DNA from: Larix kaempferi
Taxonomy: Eukaryota > Streptophyta > Pinopsida > Pinales > Pinaceae
Assembly: GCA_027924585.1 (NCBI GenBank)
Contig: BSBM01000059.1
Location: forward strand, 3,286,001 to 3,350,000
Length of the DNA: 64,000 nt
Direction: 5' to 3'
Positions 25,125 to 38,487 of this stretch are shown piece by piece. Below the pieces are notes generated by a model that saw nothing but the letters and a program-made list of their open reading frames with translations, made no database searches and was not told the DNA's origin. The translations under genes were made by a program, and so were the position numbers. Every line of letters begins with the position of its first letter. Position 1 is the stretch's first letter.

Positions 25125-27389
25125 CAATTATGAATGGAGTTTATTCACCACTCCTAGTTGGCCACCCTAAAGATGATCCCATGAATAACAAACACCCTGT
25201 ATAAATCTACAACACACATCAACTCCCATTTGGATGACCTGAAGATGAATCCCACGAATGACAAACATCCTGTAGAAATCTGCAACGCTATGAGACCTAG
25301 GTGCCCTCGAGAAACCATATACTCCTCCAATCTTCATGCTGTCCTAGACATGGCACTAGAAGTTGTTCAGGCAGTCCAAATCCTAAGCAAGCAACTAGCA
25401 AACAAGTTGGAAGATTTATACATATGCAAAATAAAATAAAACCTTGAACTGAAAGCAATAACAAGCAGGTAATATCTGGCCACACGTTTCGATGAAGTGT
25501 TCCCACATGTCCTAGAGGTAGTTATCTTCCCATAGGAGGCTTGCAATGCAGTACAGCGAGTAAATGCAACTATGTCGTAAATCGTAGATACTAAGTGTGG
25601 GTTGCAGGAATCTACCGTGCAGGTAGAGGACCACCGAGAGCAGAGAAAAAGGAGGGAATCCGAAGCACAATAGAAAAAAGGTAAACTCGTAGTTGTCTGA
25701 CCTGAAGATGAATCGCATGAATGATAAACACCCTGTAGAAATCCGCAATGCAATCTAATCGAGGAGCTCTCTAGAAACCCTACTGTCCTCTAAACTGCAT
25801 GTTGGGCTGAACCTGACAGTGGAAGTTTATCATGCTCTCCAAATCCTAAGATGAGTTGAGCCTTTACCTTGTTAATGTTTATAGCAGCATAACGAGGATC
25901 ACTAAAAGAATGGCAAAGCACAGAAAGAAAATGAGTGTCAAGCTCGTTTAAACCATTATGATAAGGACGATCATCTCCCAACCATAGAATTGTTATCATA
26001 TGTACATCACAGTTATCTCTAACCTCTCTATATCATACGGAAGGCCTTGCAACACAATCACAGTTAGTCGAGAAGTGTCAACAAATCAATATTCATGTAT
26101 CTGCTCAATCCAGTCCATCGGAGAACATGCACTACCTCCACGACTCTGACCTATCCATCAATGTTATCGGAACCGGACCGGTCATCGAACCGGCGAAGCC
26201 CAAAATGTGAACCGGACCGGAACCGGCAAAAAACCGGGTAAAAAACCGGCTGACTAAAAAATACATAAAATATTCATATTTTGTAAAAAAAACATATATA
26301 TTCATGTGCATACATATGAATCCAAACCATTAATACACAAATATGCAAAGTTTCTCATATATATAGCAAATATGGGTGCAAATAACCAAAATAGCGCCTA
26401 GTGCAATACATCTCCAGTGGCAAAGTAGCCAAACACCACTGACATAGAGTCTTGTTTACAGCTTTGTTCCTAGAGGTGGAGAGGATCTTTTTATGGTTTG
26501 ATACCCTTTAAAATATGATATTAGAAATTTAGAGGTAGGAGTAATTGTCTTTTTTAAAATCCTGATGGACAATGGGCACTTGTACCTAATAGGTCCACTA
26601 GTGGCACTGGCATCATATATTCATTAGAGTTCCATCGTGATAGGAGATCCGTGGAAATTGGATACAAACACCTAAAGACATAGGAAATGCTCATTTTGTT
26701 CTTTTGGCAGGTTTAGTTAATGGCTCAAGTGCCACTCTTTGGAGCATTTTTAGTGGCGTGGTTTACATGAACTAACATTGTTTATATTGTATAACTCAGC
26801 GAGATTATTGCACTACCTAAAATTTTGAGTGTGGCAAATTCTAGATATTTGATGCTTTCCATGACAAAGCATGATAACATGATCATCACATCCTAAGTTC
26901 TTCCATGCCATTTCACACAATTTATCTAGGATACGGACCGGCCGGTTACATACGGAACCGGTCAAAACCGGCCGGTTCGGCGGTTTTGACCGGTTGCGTA
27001 CGGAACCGGCCGGTTTAAAAAAAATCCGGTTTTCAAATTTTTTTTGCCGGACCGGACCGGCCAATCCTGTGAACCGGTCTGACCGGCCGGTTTTGCCGGT
27101 TCCGGTCTGGTTCCGATAACATTGCTATCCATAGGTGAGTGACACATGCATCAACTCAAGAACTCTGCACAGTCCACCGGAGAGTCTATCATGCATCAAT
27201 GCAATGTGCTCAGCTCAACCCAGTCCATCGGGTGCCTACATCATCAACACTCCCTCTTAGCTTGAGAGGTATCATCACGTCGGAACACATCTTGTTATGA
27301 TAAGCGGGTCCATTCCAACAGAGGGAATAAGCACGTATCACAAAGGAACCATCCCAAAATGGGACACACTCCACAAAGGAATAGAATAA
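25125..27389. repeat. Array unit 17, type A interrupted by a hAT-type element
   Basis: Length is 2,265 bp. Removing the 966-bp insert and its 8-bp duplication leaves 1,291 bp, exactly an A unit. The insertion lies in the CTATCCATAGGTGAGTGAC stretch. The 128-codon minus frame is open (25367-25753). Confidence 0.93.
26159..27124. mobile_element. Non-autonomous hAT-type DNA transposon (966 bp)
   Basis: The ends are terminal inverted repeats beginning CAATGTTATCGGAACC; the inverted match extends to 23 bp with one mismatch. Both sides carry the 8-bp direct repeat CTATCCAT (26151-26158 and 27125-27132). An 8-bp duplication with CA...TG ends is the hallmark of the hAT superfamily. The subterminal regions (26,165-26,250 and 26,935-27,115) are packed with CCGG, CCGGTT and AACCGG motifs in both orientations, able to fold and typical of transposase-binding subterminal repeats. 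The AT-rich centre holds no transposase frame, so the element needs an autonomous partner. It interrupts an A unit cleanly, so it post-dates that unit's formation. Confidence 0.88.
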
Positions 27390-29373
27390 AGATTATGAAT
27401 AGAGTTTATTCACCACTCCTAGTTGGCCACCTTGAAGTTGATCCCACGAATAACAAACACCCTGTATAAATCTACAACACACATCAACTCCTATTTGGAT
27501 GACCTGAAGATGAATCCCACGAATGACAAACATCTTGTAGAAATCCGCAACGTGATGAGACTGAGGCGCCCTCAAGAATCCATATACTCCTCCAACCTTC
27601 ATGCTGGCCGAGACATGGCAATGGAAGTTGTTCAGGCAGTCCAAATCCTAAGCAAGCAACTACCAAACAGGTTGGAAGATTGATACATATGCAAAATAAA
27701 ATAAAACCTTGGACTGAAAGCAATAAAAACCAGGTAATATCTAGCCACACGTTTCGATGAAGTGTTCCCACATTTCCTAGAGGTAGTTATCTTCCCATAA
27801 GAGGCTTGCAACGCAATCCAGCGATTAAATGCAACTATGTAGTAAATCGTAGATACTAATTGTGGGTTGCAGGAATCTATCGTGCAGGTAGAGGACCACC
27901 GAGAGCAGAGAAAAAGGAGGGAATCCGAAGCACAATAGAAAAAAGGTAAACTCGTAGTTGTCGGACCTGAAGATGAATCCCATCAATGATAAACACCCTG
28001 TAGAAATCCGCAACGCAATCTAATCGAGGAGCTCTCTAGAAACCCTACTGTCCTCTAAACTGCATGTTGGGATGAACCTAACAGTTGAAGTTGATCAGGC
28101 TCTCCAAATCCTAAGCTGAGTTGAGCCTTGACCTTGTTAATGTTTACAGCAGCATAACCTGGATCACTAAAAGAATGGCAAAGCACAACAACAAAAAATG
28201 ACTGTCGAGCTCGTTTAAACCATGATGATAAGAACAATCATCTCCCAATCATGGAAAAAGCTATTTATCTCCCCCGAGCTCAGACCTTCTCATAGAGAAC
28301 GATGTACATCTTGATAATAGTAACGCAAACCCAAGAAAACAAGGGAGAAAGTTTTCCAATAGTGGAGAACCCCAGAAAATCAGTCTCTTAACTGAAGTAG
28401 CGAACCTCTCTTAGCTAGAGCGAACTTGCTCGAGTGAATGACCAAATGAGAGCTCGAACTCTCTATTTATACACATCAAAGGGTGACTTTTTTCCTGAGG
28501 GGGCCAACCTAACTTTCCCTAACTGCGCCGACCTGACTGGGGTAGTTCTGCCCATTTTTTGGGACAAATTGCCCACTTTTTGGGGGGAGGTTACCCATTG
28601 GGCCGACTTGTCTTGAGGGAATACAAAAAATTACGTTTCCTAAATGTTTTCTTTGTGATTTCACCCCTAGGTTTACATTGATTCTTTCAAGTGTTTTACA
28701 TGATCAACTACATTGACATCTTGTCCCATAGGAGATACAATAACAAGATGAAATAAAATAACAATAACTTCTGAAGTTGCACTATTTCCAACACTTCCTC
28801 TCAACAAGGAAGGTATTCTTCCAACACTGTATTCTAATCTTATTCTTTTTTTGGTCGACCTATGAGGTGATGCCCCATGCAGCTACTACCCCAACACTCC
28901 CTCTTGGCCAAGGAGGTATCATCAGCATTATCATACTGAAACACATCTCGATATCATTTTTACATCACAGTTAGCTCTAACCTCTCTGTATCATAAGGAA
29001 GGTCTTGCAACACAATCACAGTTAGTCGAGAAGTGTCAAAAAATCAATCTTCATGCATCTGCTCAGTCCAATCCATCGGAGAACATGTACTAGCTACACA
29101 ACTCTGCCCTATCCATAGGTGAGTCACACGTGCATCAGCTCAAGAACTCTGCACAATCCATCGGAGAGTCTATCATGCATCATTACAATGTGCTCAGCTA
29201 AACACAGTCCATTGGGTGCCTACATCATCAACACTCCCTCTTAGCTACAGAGGTATCATCACGTGGGAACACATCTTGTTATCATAAGCGGGTCCATTCC
29301 AACACAGGGAATAAGCATGTTCCAGAAAGGAACCATCCCATAATGGGACACACTCCACAAAGGAATAGAATAA
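27390..29373. repeat. Array unit 18, type B (1,984 bp)
   Basis: B block is about 28255-28954, with the TATA-like site near 28,459-28,475. The hairpin at the block edge is damaged (GGAAAAAGCTATTTATC). It shares the mutated anchor AAAGATTATGAATAG with unit 16. The long minus frame is broken. Confidence 0.93.
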
Positions 29374-30664
29374 CAATTATGAATGGAGTTTATTCACCAC
29401 TCCTAGTTGTCCACCCTAAAGATGATCCCATGAATAACAAACACCCTGTATAAATCTACAACACACATAAACTCCTATTTGGATGACCTGAAGATGAATC
29501 CCACGAATGACAAACATCCTGTAGAAATCTGCAACGCGATGAGACCGAGGCACCCTCGAGAAACCATATACTCCTCCAACCTTCATGCTGGCCGCAACAT
29601 GGGACTTGAAGTAGTTCACGCAGTCCAAATCCTAAGCAAGCAACTAGCAAACAAGTTGGAAGATTCATACATATGCAAAATAAAATAAAACCTTGAACTG
29701 AAAGCAATAACAAGCAGGTAATATCTGGCCACACGTTTCGATGAAGTGTTACCACATGTCCTAGAGGTAGTTATCTTCCCACAGGAGGCTTGCAACGCAG
29801 TCCAGCAAGTAAATGCAACTATGTAGTAAATCATAGATACTAAGTGTCGGTTGCAAGAACCTATCGTGCAGGTACAGGACCACCCAGAGCAGAGAAAAAG
29901 CAGGGAATCCGAAGCACAATAGAAAAAAGATAAATTCGTAGTTGTCTGACCTGAAGATGAATCGCATGAATGATAAACACCCTGTAGAAATCCGCAATGC
30001 AATCTAATCGAGGAGCTCTCTAGAAACCCTACTGTCCTCTAAACTGCATGTTGGGCAGAACATGACAGTGGAAGTTTATCAGGCTCTCCAAATCCTAAGC
30101 TGAGTTCAGCCTTGACCTTGTTAATGTTGATAGCAGCATAACTAGGATCACTAAAAGAATGGCAAAGCACAGAAACAAAATGAGTGTCGAGCTCGTTTAA
30201 ACCATGATGATAAGGACAATCATCTCCCAACCGTAGAATTGTTAACATATGTACATCACAGTTATCACTAACCTCTCTATATCATAAGGAAGGCCTTGGA
30301 ACACAATCACAGTTAGTCGAGAAGTCTCAACAAATCAATATTCATGCATCTGCTCAATCCAGTCCATCGGAGAACATACACTACCTCCACGACTCTGTCC
30401 TATCCATAGGTGAGTGACAAGTGCATCAGCTCAAGAACTCTGCACAGTCCATCGGAGAGTCTATCATGCATTAATGCAATGTGCTCAGCTCAACCCAGTC
30501 CATCGGGTGCCTACATCATCAACACTCCCTCTTAGCTAGAGAGGTATCATCACGTCCGAACACATCTTGTTATCATAAGCGGGTCCATTCCAACACAGGG
30601 AATAAGCACATTCCACAAAGGAACCATCCCACAATGGGACACACTCCACAAAGGAATAGAATAA
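29374..30664. repeat. Array unit 19, type A (1,291 bp)
   Basis: Full-length A unit with a typical linker and an open 128-codon minus frame (29616-30002). Confidence 0.93.
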
Positions 30665-32642
30665 CAATTATGAATAGAGTTTATTCACCACTCCTAGTTG
30701 GCCACCCTGAAGATGATCCCACGAATAACAAACACCCTGTATAAATCTACAACACACATCAACTCCTATTTGGATGACCTGAAGATGAAACCCACGAATG
30801 ACAAACATCATGTAGAAATCCGCAACGCGATGAGACGAAGCGCCCTCAAGAAACCATATACTTCTCCAACCTTCATGCTGGTCGAGACATGGCAATGGAA
30901 GTTGTTCAGGCAGTCCAAATCCTAAGCAAGCAACTAGCAAACAAGTTGGAATATTCATACATATGCAAAATAAAATAAAACCTTGAACTGAAAGCAATAA
31001 CAAGCAGGTAATATCTGCCCACACGTTTGGATGAAGTGTTCCCACATGTCCTAGAGGTAGTTATCTTCCCATAGGAGGCTTGCAACGTAGTCAAGCGATT
31101 AAATTCAACTATGTAGTAAATCGTAGATACTAATTGTGGGTTGCAGGAATCTATCGTGCAGGTAGAGGACCACCGAGAGCAGAGAAAAAGGAGGGAATCC
31201 GAAGCACAATAGAAAAAAGGTAAACTCGTAGTTGTCTGACCTGAAGATGAATCCCATGAATGATAAACACCCTATAGAAATCCGCAACGCAATCTAATCG
31301 AGGAGCTCTCTAGAAACCCTACTATCCTCTAAACTGCATGTTGGGCAGAACTTGACAGTGGAAGTTGATCAGGCTCTCCAAATCCTAAGCTGAGTTGAGC
31401 CTTGACCTTGTTAATGTTTACAGCAGCATAACCTGGATCACTAAAAGAATGGCAAAGCACAGAAAAAAAAATGACTGTCGAGCTCGTTTAAACCATGATG
31501 ATAAGAACAATCATCTCCCAACCATAGACAAATATTTGTCTCCCCCTAGCTCAGACCTTCTGATAGAGAACGATATACATCCCGATAGTACTAACGTAAA
31601 CCCAGGAAAACAAGGGAGAAACTTCTCCAATCATGGAGAACCCGAAAAATCAGTCTCGTAACTGAAGTAGCGAACCTCTCTTGGCTAGAGCGAACTTGCT
31701 CGAGTGAATGACCAAATGAGAGGTCCAACTCTCTATTTATACACATCAAAGGGTGACTTTTTTCCTGACTGGGCCAACCTAACTTTCCCTAACTGCACCG
31801 ACCTGACTGGTGCAATTCTGCCCATTTTTTGGGACAAATTGCCCACTTTTTTGGGGGAGTTTACCCGTTGGGCCGACTCTTCTTGGGGGAATACAAAAAA
31901 TTACGTTTCCTAAATCTTTTCTTTGTGATTTCACCCGTAGGTTTACATTGATTCTTTCAAGTGTTTTACATGATCAACTACATTGACATCTTGTCCCATA
32001 GGAGGTACAATAACAAGATGAAATAAATAACAATAACTTCTGAAGTTGCACTATTTCCAACACTTCATCTCAACAAGGAAGGTATTCTTCCAACACTGTA
32101 TTCTAATCGTATTCTTTCTTTGGTCGACCTATGAGGTGATGCCCCATGCAGCTACTACCCCAACACTCCCTCTTGGCCAAGGAGGTATCATCAACATTAT
32201 CATACTGAAACACATCTCGATAACATTTTTACATCACATTTATCTCTAACCTCTCTGTATCATAAGGAAGGTCTTGCAACACAATCAGAGTTAGTCGAGA
32301 AGTTTCAACAAATCAATCTTCATGCATCTGCTCAATCCAGTCCATCGGCGAACATGCACTAGCTCCACGACTCTGCCCTATCCATAGGTGAGTCACACGT
32401 GCATCAGCTCAAGAACTCTGCACAATTCATCGGAGAGTCTATCATGCATCAATACAATGTGCTCAGCTAAACACAGTCCATCGGGTGCCTACATCATCAA
32501 CACTCCCTCTTAGCTACAGAGGTATCATCACGTCGGAACACATCTTGTTATCATAAGCGGGTCCATTCCAACACAGGGAATAAGCACGTTCCACAAAGGA
32601 ACCATCCTACAATGGGACACACTCCACAAAGGAATAGAATAA
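30665..32642. repeat. Array unit 20, type B (1,978 bp)
   Basis: B block is about 31528-32223. The edge hairpin is shortened to the perfect palindrome AGACAAATATTTGTCT (31526-31541). The TATA-like site is near 31,729-31,745. The left copy of the 7.8-kb duplication starts inside this unit, around 31,697. The minus frame is broken. Confidence 0.93.
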
Positions 32643-34930
32643 CAATTATGAATGGAGTTTATTCACCACTCCTAGTTGGCCACCCTAAAGATGATCCCAT
32701 GAATAACAAACACCCTGTATAAATATACAACACACATCAACTCCTATTTGGATGACCTGAAGATGAATCCCACAAATGACAAACATCCTGTAGAAATATG
32801 CAACACGATGAGATCGAGGCGCCCTCGAGAGACCATATACTCCTCCAACCTTCATGCTGGTCGAGACATTGCACTGGAGGTTGTTCAGACAGTCCAAATC
32901 GTAAGCAAGCAACTAGAAAACAAGTTGGAAGGTTCATACATATGTAAAATAAAATAAAACCTTGAACTGAAAGCAATAACAAGCAGGTTATATCTGGCCA
33001 GACGTTTCGATGAAGTGTTCCCACATGTCCTAGAGGTAGTTATCTTTCCACGGGAGGCTTGCAACGCAGTCCAGCGAGTAAATGCAACTATGTAGTAAAT
33101 CATAGATACTAAGTGTGGGTTGTAGGAATCTATCGTGCAGGTAGAGGACCACCCAAAGCAGAGAAAAAGGAGGGAATCCGAAGCACAATAGAAAAAAGGT
33201 AAACTCGTAGTTGTTTGACCTAAAGATGAATCACATGAATGATAAACACGCTGTAGAAATCCGCAATGCAATCTAATCGAGGAGCTCTCTAGAAACCCTA
33301 CTGTCCTCTAAACTGCATGTTGGGCAGAACCTGACAGTGGAAGTTTGTCAGGCTCTCCAAATCCTAAGCTGAGTTGAGCCTTGACCTTGTTAATGTTTAT
33401 AGCAGCATAACCAGGATCACTAAAAGAATGGCAAAGCACAGAAACAAAATCAGTGTCGAGCTCGTTTAAACCGTGATGATAAGGACGATCATCTCCCAAC
33501 CATAGAATTGTTATCATATGTACATCGCAGTTATCTCTAACCTCTCTATATCATAAGGAATGCCTTGCAACACAATCACAGTTAGTCGAGAAGTGTCAAC
33601 AAATCAATATTCATGCATCTGCTCAATCCAGTCCATCGGAGAACATGCACTACCTCCACGACTCTGCCTTATCCATAGGTGAGTGACACGTGCATCAGCT
33701 CAAGAACTCTGCACAGTCCATCGGAGAGTCTATCATGCATCAATGCAATGTGCTCAGCTCAAACCAGTCCACGGGTGCCTACATCATCAACACTCCCTCT
33801 TAGCTAGAGAGGTATCATCACGTCGAAACACATCTGGTTATGATAAGCGGGTCCATTCCAACACAGGGAATAAGCACGTTCCACAAAGGAACTGTTATCA
33901 CATATATAGTAGCCAGGCTACCATACATTATTTTTCTGATTCCAGTACACTATTCAGCCAGTTCCTTTACATTTGAGATGCTGAGATGAGCATCTATATT
34001 GGATCACTATCAAATTGTGGACAGCAGTTGTATTCCCCATGCCATGACTGAGTCTCAGGACACTCAGAGAGATGACCGATGTAGCCATTATACCATTGGT
34101 ACAGAGCAGTCAGTAGTGCCCAGATCTACAGTAGCAGTTTCAGAGGACAGATGATGGTACAGGTTGATGAGTATTCAGGTATATGACTTAGCAGGTATAT
34201 CATTGTGTTATGGTTATATTGCTTTTATACTTATTCTTATAGCTTGTCTTAGCACTTAGTGTCATGATCTGGCGATCATATAGATATGTGGACCTGGTTG
34301 ATCTTATTATATATATTATATTGTCCCTACTCAGACTTAGAAGTTCACTATTCATACTCATTGGTCTTACCCTCCTTAGGGAGAATAGAGGTGATCATTC
34401 CACCATACCTTGGCTTGCTAGTGTCGGCTCCATTAGTCATTGTCTTCATCCATCCAGTGCCTACCTTTTAGTTTATCACCTTGACTTACTACTTGACTAG
34501 TGACATGGAGGATCTTTTCCCCACTGTAGCCTCTGTATTGGATGAGCTTCCTTGTTTATTGTGTCTTGGGTCTGAGTTGGTGACAAAACTTGCGTGTGGT
34601 GAGTTGGTGTTCCTTGTGAATTCCCCCTAGTCACTAAAGTTGTGTTGGCTAAACCTAAAACTTTTAGTGCTGCTATGAATACAATGTCTGGAAAAAATGA
34701 AATGTTATATCTTGTATGAAAAGCCCATTCATGCAATGTGTTTCTAAACACACATGAATGAAAGGCATGCCAAATGAAAATGGCCATGAAAATAAAATGT
34801 TATATCTTTTGGAAATGTAAATAACTAGGTAAACAAGCCGTCTGTGACACACCTAGAAGTGCTCATGTAAACAAGTGCCTTAAAAACACACCTGCAGCAG
34901 AAAGCCTAAAATAAATGAAAATCTATGCAA

Positions 34931-34946
34931 TGTGTTTATAAACACA
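34931..34946. other. 16-bp perfect palindrome in LTR copy 1
   Basis: TGTGTTTATAAACACA reads the same on both strands and follows ATGCAA. An imperfect second copy (TGTGTTTCTAAACACA) lies about 190 bp upstream, at about 34,739. The same palindrome in the same ATGCAA context occurs in the diverged LTR at 57,623. Confidence 0.7.
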
Positions 34947-36490
34947 AATAGACCAAGGCTATGGAAACTTCAGGCCCAAAAAGCAATGGAACTTAAATGC
35001 TATATCAAAACAATTGCTGGCCTTATTTGTATTATGGATTGTGCTCATCTGTTAAAGGTGAATAAACCCTCTTTGAACAACTCATCCATTTGTGAGACAC
35101 CGCCATTCCCTGTGTTGTTGTTCATTCAGTATATACTATTGTGTGTATTCCCTTTCCCTTTGCCAAAGTGTCACAAAGTTAAGTCAGTCAAGTCATCCCT
35201 TAGCCTAGCCAGTTATTTTAGCCTTCACCCTTCACTAGCAAATTGATCACAGCTATAAAGTGAGTATGATCTTGAAAGTCTAGTCTGAGTAATAATAATA
35301 ATTAATGACACTATATATTTGGATTTAGATCGCCAGTAATGATTACTTTGTGTTATAATTTTTATTTGAATAAGTTGTAGAGCATGCATTAACCTTTGAC
35401 ACTTTGCAGCAGCTTCTGCTGATGGTCTGAGTTATATTGGGTCATGTTGACCTGGTTAGACCTAGTTTGACCAAGGTCAACCATAGGACATGAGATGGTT
35501 GGACCTTATGATGATATGGATATATGATATATGATCTATGTACACATACATGATGATTCTATGCAGCAGCTACAGGATTATGATGATGATTCATGGTTTA
35601 CAGCAGTATTTGATCATTTACAAATTATTATTATTTGCCCTGTTCCGGTATATTGGATATAGATATTGATCAGGCAGAGACTCATAAGGTGTATGAGTAC
35701 ACATCTTGGATGGATTTGGACCTTCTGAGTCCAATGAGACAGTTTGTTTTCAGTTCCGGGCACTTACAGTGATGATTGAGCCTCAGTAGGCTGTCCCAGT
35801 GCAGTTTTGGTCTGTCGGAGGCCCTGTCAGAGCAGATGTGATTTTTATCTGGTTGACCTAGGGCGTTGTGCTTGGAGGGGGTGGTCCAGCCACTTGTTTT
35901 TACCATATTACCCCCCTCCCGGACACATTGGTCCCTCACCTTGACAGCGCAGGCACTCCAGGAGGTAGCTTGGGGCAGTTTCACGTTTCCCGGGGCATTT
36001 CAGGATTGGTAGAAATGGCTATTGAGGAAATCGATTTGGGATACTGAGGCAATGTTATGGCATGGGATGATCAGTGATGATGGATCGATGTCTTCCACAC
36101 CTCCTCTAGCATTTTCAGCTTCATCGGGGCCCGCATCCATCAATTATGACACTTTCTGATGATTTTTGAGGTCTTTTGAGGCCTACGATTTGACCATAGA
36201 GGCACGATTTGGTACATTGATGACTATTTTATTATTATTTTGCTATGGGGATTGACCAAGGGTGTCTAAAATTACCCCTTGGACCCACCATAAGCTTCTT
36301 ATTATTTTTTGTCATTATGATTTGGTGGGATTCCCCTCTTCTAGGGCGATTTTGTCCACTCATATTATATTTTATTTGTGATCCATGTATTTTATTGTTG
36401 AGCTCATCTCAACCATTGATTAGACATTTGTATCTTTTAATCTTAGCCACTCATTCAAAAAGTGGTTAGGATTTTGGTGCCTCTCCTTCC

Positions 36491-36500
36491 TATTTAAAGG
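36491..36500 (+). promoter_or_regulatory. TATA-like box within LTR copy 1
   Basis: TATTTAAAGG is followed by GAGAGCTTCTCATTGTAAGG. The related element at 56,567 has TATAAGAGAAG then CACCCATTGTAC at a comparable distance from its start (about 2.5 kb against 2.6 kb), supporting a conserved LTR promoter. Confidence 0.45.
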
Positions 36501-38481
36501 AGAGAGCTTCTCATTGTAAGGAGGACTGGTGGCTCTGGATTATTGGAATAGAAAATTATTATTGCATCTATCTCCAGTGTTGTGGTGAATGTTTTTGGTG
36601 TTCGTTCGTTGGTCCTTCCTTTGCACTGAGTTATTGGAGATCTTGTTTTGCCATATCTTTTGTACCACATTTTTGCATCTACAGGTCGAGGCCGATTTGC
36701 TTTGAGGAGGAAGTATTGGTAGGGGAAGACTCTCCCTACTTCTTCTTTGGATCCCTTCGTTGGTAACAGGGACCTTCTATTCTATGTTATCATTGCATTT
36801 TACTTGTATTTCCTCCATACTTGACCTCTCTGATTGAAATCGATTTTCCTTGGATTGGCAGGTAGAGGAGGGCGCACTTGTGGGCTAGGGCATCAATTTG
36901 GCAAGCAAAATCAACATTCTCTCATTTCATCTCTGCGGGAATCTTCCTCAACATCAAGGCATCTCATTCACATCACTCAGGTATGATCTCAAGGTAACTT
37001 CTTTCCATGATCTATCCACTTGTCTAAAACATTTAAAACCCTAATTAATCAAAACCCCCATTTTTACATTTTTTCAGATCTACTAAGATCTAGTGGCTTC
37101 TTGGGTAAGATATTAAAAACCCACCTTTATAGTATCCACGGCATCCCGGATCTATAGTTTGGGGAGGATTGGATTCCATTTGATCCTCTTCCCAAGGCAT
37201 TTAGCCTTTCCAAGCAAGGGTGCACTTCCTAGTTTGGGTTGGTTGACCTAGATCTAGTATGTGGGTAGTTGAGATTCCACTTGATTCGTGATCTATACAT
37301 CCAATAACCTACCCCCAGACTGTCACTTTTCTGATTTCTACCTTGTGGGCCCTATTCCACATTTTAAGGGATTTAATCCCCATTTTGGACCACTTGGTAT
37401 CTTCAAACTCAGATCTAGTAAGATCTAGCCATCGGATTGCCTTGAGATTGTAGATCCACACTCCCCATTGATCAACCTACTTGGATCTAAAGTTTGGATG
37501 CTATCGGACGTGTCTTGACCCCACTTATCCCACTTTTAGGCCTCCTTGGGCAAATTCGCACCACCTTGGAGAAGGGAGTTTGTCCACTTCTAGGACATGG
37601 GTACTTGAGATTTTCGTGGATTTGGAACGGGAATAATTCAAAACCTAGATCTAGTAGATCACCTTGTCAAATCTTGCCTTGGGGATAGCATTCCTTGTTT
37701 TAAGGGATTGTGGTCCATTTAGGCCAAACCTAGATCTAGACCTATTCATCCATCAAGACTTCAATTGCCCACTTGTCTCATGCATAGGGAGTTCTTAACC
37801 ACAAGTTAACTTTACTTTGACTCCATAATCCCAACTCCCAAGGCACTGGTTTCTCTCCAAGTCAATTCGACTTTCCTAGATTGTTGGATTAACTTTGGTA
37901 TGACCCCTGTGTGGTAAACTAAACCCTTTGACGCCTTCATACTACATGATCAAGCGTGTCACTTGTACTAGTTAGCACCAATTCAACCCCTAAACTACCC
38001 TGCATTGGACACGATTCCCAAGGCAGTGGATTTTTTCACATTGAACTAGTACTTTAATCCTGCATCATATTTCACAAATCATAAGTCACTCTCACATCAA
38101 TAATGAACCAAAGCTTTACTCATTGAACCCCTCACTTGTCTTGCGACTTCATCCTAAGGTCTAGGATAAACCATACACCTTACTTCTCTTAGAAAAAACT
38201 TGATTTGGTGTCTTGGTTTTGATCTCTCCTATCGGGAGTAGATCAGGTCTCCCCCTTTGTTGTCTGGGCTAGATAACATAAAGTGAAGGTTGCCTCGACT
38301 GGCATGACAACCATCTATTGGAGGTCGAGGTGATCGTGGTTGCACCTTTTGAGTTTCCCTTCCCTATTGCCATCCATGAGTGGACACATCCATAGGGGTA
38401 ACTACAATTTAGGTGATAACAGGAACCATCCCACAATGGGACACTCTCCACAAAGGAATAGAATAACAATTATGAATAGAA

Positions 38482-38487
38482 TTTATT
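38482..38487 (-). terminator. AATAAA polyadenylation-like signal (reference copy)
   Basis: The plus strand TTTATT inside GGAGTTTATTCACCAC gives AATAAA on the minus strand. It is present in almost every unit right after the anchor (missing in unit 1), about 1.06 kb downstream of the TATA-like motif of a B unit. Use as a poly(A) signal is inferred. Confidence 0.35.

Larger units (their letters stand above)
33893..38421 (+). mobile_element. Solo-LTR-like element, copy 1 (4,529 bp)
   Basis: It begins TGTTATCAC and ends GTGATAACA, a perfect 9-bp inverted terminus with TG...CA ends, and is flanked by the 5-bp direct repeat GGAAC (33888-33892 and 38422-38426). These are LTR retrotransposon termini. 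No second internal copy of the termini, and no gag, protease, reverse transcriptase or integrase frame is seen, so a giant solo LTR is the best reading; a non-autonomous large element is the alternative. A TATA-like TATTTAAAGG at 36491 suggests a U3 of about 2.6 kb and an R-U5 of about 1.9 kb. It is homologous in patches to the elements at 56,567 and 61,880 (GAGTTGGTGACAAAACTTGC, CCATTTGTGAGRCACC). Confidence 0.85.
32643..38466. repeat. Array unit 21, type A interrupted by a 4.5-kb LTR element
   Basis: Without the 4,529-bp insert and 5-bp target duplication the unit is 1,290 bp. One base is missing in GTCCACGGGTGCC (near 33,769). The minus frame is open (32885-33271). Host sequence resumes at 38,422. 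Confidence 0.93.

Noticed and set aside
34497-35984. Open frames of 96-104 codons inside the 4.5-kb LTR (for example 34497-34787, 35682-35984)
   Set aside because: They are not conserved in the related LTRs, match no retroelement domain, and lie in what should be U3. They are duplicated only because the whole LTR is.
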